This document shows, in pieces, positions 60,320 through 64,000 of a stretch of 64,000 nucleotides of DNA. Location: the NCBI RefSeq assembly GCF_004210735.1, contig NZ_SDZL01000008.1, forward strand, positions 1 through 64,000, in the 5' to 3' direction. The DNA is from Brevundimonas sp. GTDB lineage: Bacteria > Pseudomonadota > Alphaproteobacteria > Caulobacterales > Caulobacteraceae. Both the position numbers and the translations under genes were made by a program. The notes beneath the pieces were generated by a model. That model saw only the letters and a list, made by a program, of their open reading frames with translations. It was not told the DNA's origin and searched no databases. Every line of letters begins with the position of its first letter. Position 1 is the first letter of the stretch.

Positions 60320-60378
60320 CGTGTGCCCTGAAACTCTATGCGCAGGGCGCGCTGTTCAGTGAGAGTGGGAAGGGACGA

Positions 60379-60454
<76 letters not shown>

Positions 60455-60498
60455 GTACCAATCGTCGCCGGCGCGCAGAACCTCGCCGGAGGGCGCTG

Positions 60499-60527
60499 CA
60501 AATAGATCGGACTGGGGTGGGACGCAA
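60499..60527 (-). promoter_or_regulatory. Candidate promoter of tRNA-Lys
   Basis: On the minus strand TTGCGT, 17-bp spacer, TATTTG, about 45 bp upstream of the tRNA 5' end. The -10 match is weak. Confidence 0.35.
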
Positions 60528-60611
60528 GAGCGCATTTCAGAGAAAGCGACAGTCGCGCTAGGGTCGCTGCAAGAATCGGTCGCGGAAAGCGGCTGAACGG
60601 GGGAGTGAGAT

Positions 60612-62015
60612 ATGGCGTTCTGGAACCGGCGGCGGTCGATCGATGCGATGCACGCGCCGCATGATGGGCACAAGCTGAAGGCGACGCTGAGCTGGCCGCA
60701 CCTGCTGGCGCTGGGAGTCGGGGCCATCGTGGGGACGGGCATCCTGACCCTGATCGGCGTCGGGGCGGGGCTGGCGGGGCCTGCGGTTCTGATCAGCTTT
60801 GGTCTGGCCGGTCTGGTGTGCGCCTGTGCGGCGCTGGCCTATGCCGAACTGTCGACGATGATGCCGGCGGCGGGCAGCGCCTATACCTATTCCTATGCGG
60901 TGCTGGGCGAGTTGATCGCCTGGATCGTGGGGTGGAGCCTGATCCTGGAGTATTCGCTGGTGGTGTCGGCCGTGGCCGTGGGCTGGTCGGGATACGCAAT
61001 CGGCTTCCTGAGCGGACTGGGCATCGACCTGCCGACGGCGTTGACGGTCGGGCCGCACGTCCCGGGCGGGATCGTCAACCTGCCGGCGGTGTTCATCATC
61101 GCGGTGGTGACGGGCCTGCTGCTGCTGGGCACGCGTGAGAGTGCGACGCTGAATGCGGTGCTGGTGGTGGTCAAGGTCGTCGCCCTGATCGCCTTTGTCG
61201 CCATCGCCCTGCCGCGCTTCGACTCGGCCAACTTCACGCCCTTCATGCCGCATGGCTTCGGCGCGCCCTTTGTCCAGACGGGGGTGATGGCGGCGGCGGC
61301 GATCATCTTCTTCGCCTTCTACGGCTTCGACGCCATCTCGACGGCGGCCGAGGAGACCAAGAAGCCCGAGCGCGATCTGGCCATCGGCATCGTCGGCTCC
61401 ATGCTGATCTGCACGGCCCTGTATGTGGTCGTGGCGGCGACGGCGATTGGCGCGCGGCCGGTCGCGGCGTTCGCCGACAGCCCGGAACCGCTGGCCCTGA
61501 TCCTGCGCCAGCTGGGGCAGGGGACGGCGGCCCAGTGGATCGCCGCCTCGGCGGTCATCGCCCTGCCGACGGTACTGCTGGCCTTCCTGTTCGGCCAAAG
61601 CCGCATCTTCCTGGGCATGGCGCGTGACGGCCTGTTGCCGCGTCGCCTGGCCAAGATCTCGAGCCGGGGCGTGCCGGCGGTGGTGACCATCTTCACCGCC
61701 ATAGTGGTGGCGGCGCTGGCGGGCGTGATGCGGCTGGACGAGCTGGCCTCGCTGGCCAACGCCGGGACGCTGGCGGCCTTCATGGCCGTGGGGCTCAGCC
61801 TGATCGTGCTGCGCCTGCGCGATCCGGGCCGTGAACGGAAGTTCAAGGCCCCGGTATGGTGGCTGGTGGGGGCGATCACCATCGTCGGCTGCATCGTCTT
61901 CTTCTTCAGCCTGAAGGCCTCGACCCAGCTGTACTTCCTGTACTGGAACCTGGCCGGGCTGGTGATCTATCTGCTGTGGTCGCGCCGTAACGCGGTGCTG
62001 GCCAAGGCCGCCTGA
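60612..62015 (+). CDS. APC-family amino acid permease
   Basis: A 467-residue transporter with twelve membrane segments. GVGAIVGTGILTLIGVGAGLAGPAV in TM1, YAELSTMMPAAGSAYTYSY in TM3 and FFAFYGFDAISTAAEETKKPERD are typical of the cationic amino acid transporter (YfnA-like) branch. TGA overlaps the ATG of the following Hpt gene. Confidence 0.93.
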   Translation: MAFWNRRRSIDAMHAPHDGHKLKATLSWPHLLALGVGAIVGTGILTLIGVGAGLAGPAVLISFGLAGLVCACAALAYAELSTMMPAAGSAYTYSYAVLGELIAWIVGWSLILEYSLVVSAVAVGWSGYAIGFLSGLGIDLPTALTVGPHVPGGIVNLPAVFIIAVVTGLLLLGTRESATLNAVLVVVKVVALIAFVAIALPRFDSANFTPFMPHGFGAPFVQTGVMAAAAIIFFAFYGFDAISTAAEETKKPERDLAIGIVGSMLICTALYVVVAATAIGARPVAAFADSPEPLALILRQLGQGTAAQWIAASAVIALPTVLLAFLFGQSRIFLGMARDGLLPRRLAKISSRGVPAVVTIFTAIVVAALAGVMRLDELASLANAGTLAAFMAVGLSLIVLRLRDPGRERKFKAPVWWLVGAITIVGCIVFFFSLKASTQLYFLYWNLAGLVIYLLWSRRNAVLAKAA

Positions 62016-62368
62016 TGGCGCGTCATGATCTCTCCGGGGCGGTGGACTTCACCGTCCTGGAGCGGATGACGGGCGGCGACGACGGGGTCACAGAAGAGGT
62101 GCTGGGCCTGTTCGTCGAACAGGCCGCGATGTGGTCCACCATGCTGGACCCCCGCGAGGACGGCTGGCGCGACGCGGTCCACACCATCCGTGGCACGGCC
62201 CTGGGGGTCGGGGCCGAGGCGCTGGCGGTGGTCTGCGCCGAGGTCGAGATGGCTGATCAGGCGCTGGCCCATGCCGGGCTGGAGCGGGTCAGGACGGCGC
62301 TGGACGCGGCGCTGGCCGACGTGGCCGCCTACCGGCACGAGATCATGCTGCGCGGGCTGCGGGCCTGA
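62015..62368 (+). CDS. Hpt domain histidine phosphotransfer protein
   Basis: A 117-residue single Hpt domain with phospho-acceptor His56 in DAVHTIRGTALGVGAEAL. Single-domain Hpt proteins shuttle phosphoryl groups between hybrid kinases and response regulators; Caulobacter ShpA (to TacA) and ChpT are examples. Coupled to the permease by a one-base overlap. Which kinase feeds it is not shown. Confidence 0.82.
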   Translation: MARHDLSGAVDFTVLERMTGGDDGVTEEVLGLFVEQAAMWSTMLDPREDGWRDAVHTIRGTALGVGAEALAVVCAEVEMADQALAHAGLERVRTALDAALADVAAYRHEIMLRGLRA

Positions 62369-62370
62369 TA

Positions 62371-62733
62371 TCAGCGCGTCCGGTCCCAGGTCGCGAACTC
62401 GTGGGCGATGCAGCGGTCGATGAGCAGGCGCCAGACGGGTTCGGCGATGTCGGGGGACAGGCCAGCGGGGCCGGCGGCGGCCAGGACCTTTTGCACCACG
62501 TCGTCGATGCGGGCCTGATCGAAGACGGCGTTGCGGTCCGGCTTGATGCGGGCGGCGGCGTCCATGTAGCGCTGACGCTCGGCCAGCAAGGTCACCAGGG
62601 CGCGGTCCAGGGCGTCGACGCCCTGACGGACATCGGCCATGGTCACGCAGTCCTGCGGCGCCTTGCGGTCGTCGACAGCGACGATGGTGGGGGCGGTCTT
62701 CAGATCAGCCGACAAAGGCGCGCTCCAGCACAT
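62371..62733 (-). CDS. Chorismate mutase (AroQ type)
   Basis: About 120 residues, or 89 from the ATG at 62640. The AroQ helix pattern is DVRQGVDALDRALVTLLAERQRYMDAAARIK followed by RIDDVVQKVLAAA and PVWRLLIDRCIAHEF. Converts chorismate to prephenate. The 62733 start overlaps the fpr stop region by 29 bp. Confidence 0.85.
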   Translation of the reverse strand: MCWSAPLSADLKTAPTIVAVDDRKAPQDCVTMADVRQGVDALDRALVTLLAERQRYMDAAARIKPDRNAVFDQARIDDVVQKVLAAAGPAGLSPDIAEPVWRLLIDRCIAHEFATWDRTR

Positions 62734-63520
62734 AGTCCCCAGGCTCGGCGTTCGAGCCCTCTTTCATCCCATAGGTTTCCAGCAGTTCGCCGGTCTCCTT
62801 GATCATGGCCATAGAGCCGCACAGCATGACCCGGTCGCTGTTGGGCGAGAAGCCGATTGGCAGTTGCAGGTCGGCGAACAGGTCGCCGGACTTGATGCGG
62901 TCGGTGATGCGGCCGGGCGTTTCAAACCGCTCGCGCGTCACGGTCGGATAATAGGTCAGCTGGGCCTTGGCCTCATCCCCGATCAGGGGATCGTCGTGGA
63001 TGCCGTGGGCGAAGAAGTCGCGGTAGGCCAGATCGGCCACGTTGCGCACCGTGTGGCAGACGATGACCTGGCCGAAGCGGGAATAGGTGTCCGGATCGCG
63101 TGCGACCGACAGCCAGGGCGCCAGGCCGGTGCCCGTGCCGATCAGCCAAAGGCGCTCGCCGCCGGTCAGGGCGTCCAGAACCAGGGTGCCCGTCGGCTTC
63201 TTGCCCATCAACACCGTGTCGCCAGGCTGGATCTTTTGCAGGCGCGAGGTCAGGGGGCCGTCGGCGACCTTGATCGAGAAGAATTCAAGTTCTTCGTCCC
63301 AGTTCGGGCTGGCGATGGAATAGGCGCGCAGGACGGGTTTGGCGCCATCCTCGCCCGGCAGGCCGATCATCACGAACTCGCCCGAGCGGAAGCGGAAATC
63401 CTCGGGCCGGCGGATGCGGAAGCTGAACAGCTGTTCGGTCCAGTGATGGACGGACAGCACCTCCAGCTCATGGAAGGGGCTGGCCTTCGCGGGGGGAGGG
63501 GACAGGGCGGCGTCGGTCAT
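62705..63520 (-). CDS. fpr: Ferredoxin/flavodoxin--NADP reductase
   Basis: A 271-residue flavoenzyme: FAD motif RAYSIASPNWDEELEFF, NADP motif GTGTGLAPWLSVARDPDTY, and the C-terminal CGSMAMIKETGELLE, ending YVLERAFVG as in proteobacterial Fpr. Transfers electrons between NADPH and ferredoxin or flavodoxin. Confidence 0.94.
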   Translation of the reverse strand: MTDAALSPPPAKASPFHELEVLSVHHWTEQLFSFRIRRPEDFRFRSGEFVMIGLPGEDGAKPVLRAYSIASPNWDEELEFFSIKVADGPLTSRLQKIQPGDTVLMGKKPTGTLVLDALTGGERLWLIGTGTGLAPWLSVARDPDTYSRFGQVIVCHTVRNVADLAYRDFFAHGIHDDPLIGDEAKAQLTYYPTVTRERFETPGRITDRIKSGDLFADLQLPIGFSPNSDRVMLCGSMAMIKETGELLETYGMKEGSNAEPGDYVLERAFVG

Positions 63521-63887
63521 GGCGCCTAACTAGGCGGTCGCGCGGCGATGCGAAAGGCCGCGAAGGTCGCGGATCGCGATTGAACGGCGAAGGAAAAAAG
63601 AGGGTGCACATAGTGGACATAGTGCACTTTTCGACGAGGTGTTCGGGGCCAGCCCTTCCGATCCGGCGCGCGCCCCGCCCGCATCATGCGAGGCGCGCGC
63701 ACGATAGGGCAGGCGGCGACCAGGGCGGGCCGGGGACGCTGCTAACCTGTTGTGCGCCTTGTAAATCAATGTCTTAGGGCAGCGCCATATGATGGCCGAA
63801 CGCTCTCGGCGCGCATTTGGCCGCATCCTTGCGATTCAGACGGAAAGCAGGGTGACGGAATGAAATTACGCCTCTAGCTTGGCTTTC
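63521..63887. other. 367-bp divergent region, no gene seen
   Basis: No convincing ORF. It carries the phased repeats at 63604-63630 and a GC-rich central part, and must hold the fpr promoter and that of the partial gene at 63888. Confidence 0.45.
63604..63630. promoter_or_regulatory. Three 9-bp tandem repeats upstream of fpr
   Basis: GTGCACATA, GTGGACATA, GTGCACTTT in direct succession; the first and third contain the palindrome GTGCAC. It is 84 bp upstream of the fpr start and looks like an operator for a protein binding in phase. Confidence 0.55.
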
Positions 63888-64000
63888 ATGCGCACACTTC
63901 TTCTCGCCTCCACCATACTGATGGCTGTCGCCGCCCCGGCTTTCGCCCAGGTTTCGCAATCCCCGGCCCAGATGCCTGCCGCCGCCGCCCCGGCCGCCGC
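63888..64000 (+). CDS. Exported protein (3' partial)
   Basis: Begins MRTLLLASTILMAVAAPAFAQ, a clear Sec signal peptide with an Ala-X-Ala site, followed by an Ala/Pro-rich stretch. The window ends before any domain is readable. Confidence 0.65.
   Translation, partial: MRTLLLASTILMAVAAPAFAQVSQSPAQMPAAAAPAA

Overview
The window looks like a chromosomal segment from a high-GC alphaproteobacterium of the family Caulobacteraceae, most likely Brevundimonas or a close relative. The reasons are gene content and order typical of that family: a BamF-type DUF3035 lipoprotein next to lspA, a TipF-like degenerate EAL protein, the rpmJ - gapR - tacA neighbourhood, a DUF2093 gene beside xseA, and a pmbA/CysQ/DUF4170/waaA/lpxK lipid A cluster. 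Most of it is dense core genome read on both strands.

Layout. 1-16.8 kb: an EamA transporter cut by the window edge, bamF-lspA, a HAD phosphatase, a MaoC hydratase, ribF, ileS, tipF, an SDR dehydrogenase coupled to an LpxL-like acyltransferase, a receiver protein, DUF2093-xseA, two small envelope proteins, purD and an L,D-transpeptidase. 17-25.5 kb: a lipid A / Kdo block (lpxK, waaA, DUF374 acyltransferase, MsbA-like exporter, two small membrane proteins, DUF4170, CysQ-like phosphatase, pmbA) with a protein phosphatase gene on the opposite strand inside it. 25.6-35.9 kb: MAPEG, an M14 carboxypeptidase, a DUF1579-like gene divergent from a YafY/WYL regulator with a palindromic operator between them, a UbiD decarboxylase, Pr6Pr and Xre genes, aldo/keto reductase, hydrolase, YjbR, ExbD and folE. 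36-42.7 kb: cysS, a lytic transglycosylase, a tRNA-like element with its own promoter, rpmJ, gapR, several small genes and tacA. 42.9-51.2 kb: a DUF4153 protein, an M3 peptidase, cytochrome oxidase subunit IV, and a pntAA-pntAB-pntB operon interleaved with four small ORFs. 51.2-53.6 kb: a glutaryl-CoA dehydrogenase / CoA-transferase pair.

The most accessory-looking part is about 53.6-60.4 kb, ending at a tRNA-Lys gene. It holds a thioredoxin-reductase-like flavoprotein, a GntR regulator, a decayed efflux cassette (HlyD with an in-frame amber codon, a truncated partner ORF and a possible regulator remnant), and an overlapping pair encoding a double-domain KaiC-like ATPase and a hybrid histidine kinase, with no KaiA or KaiB in view. 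After the tRNA come an amino acid permease coupled to an Hpt protein, a chorismate mutase, an fpr-type reductase and the start of a secreted protein.

For follow-up I would put first the tRNA-Cys-like structure upstream of rpmJ (39024-39100), which has a tRNA-like D arm, T arm, acceptor stem and encoded CCA but a non-standard anticodon loop. Next are the KaiC-kinase pair, the anomalous-composition segment in the 3' part of ileS, and composite palindromic repeats found only between convergent genes. No CRISPR array, integrase, transposase or rRNA operon was seen.
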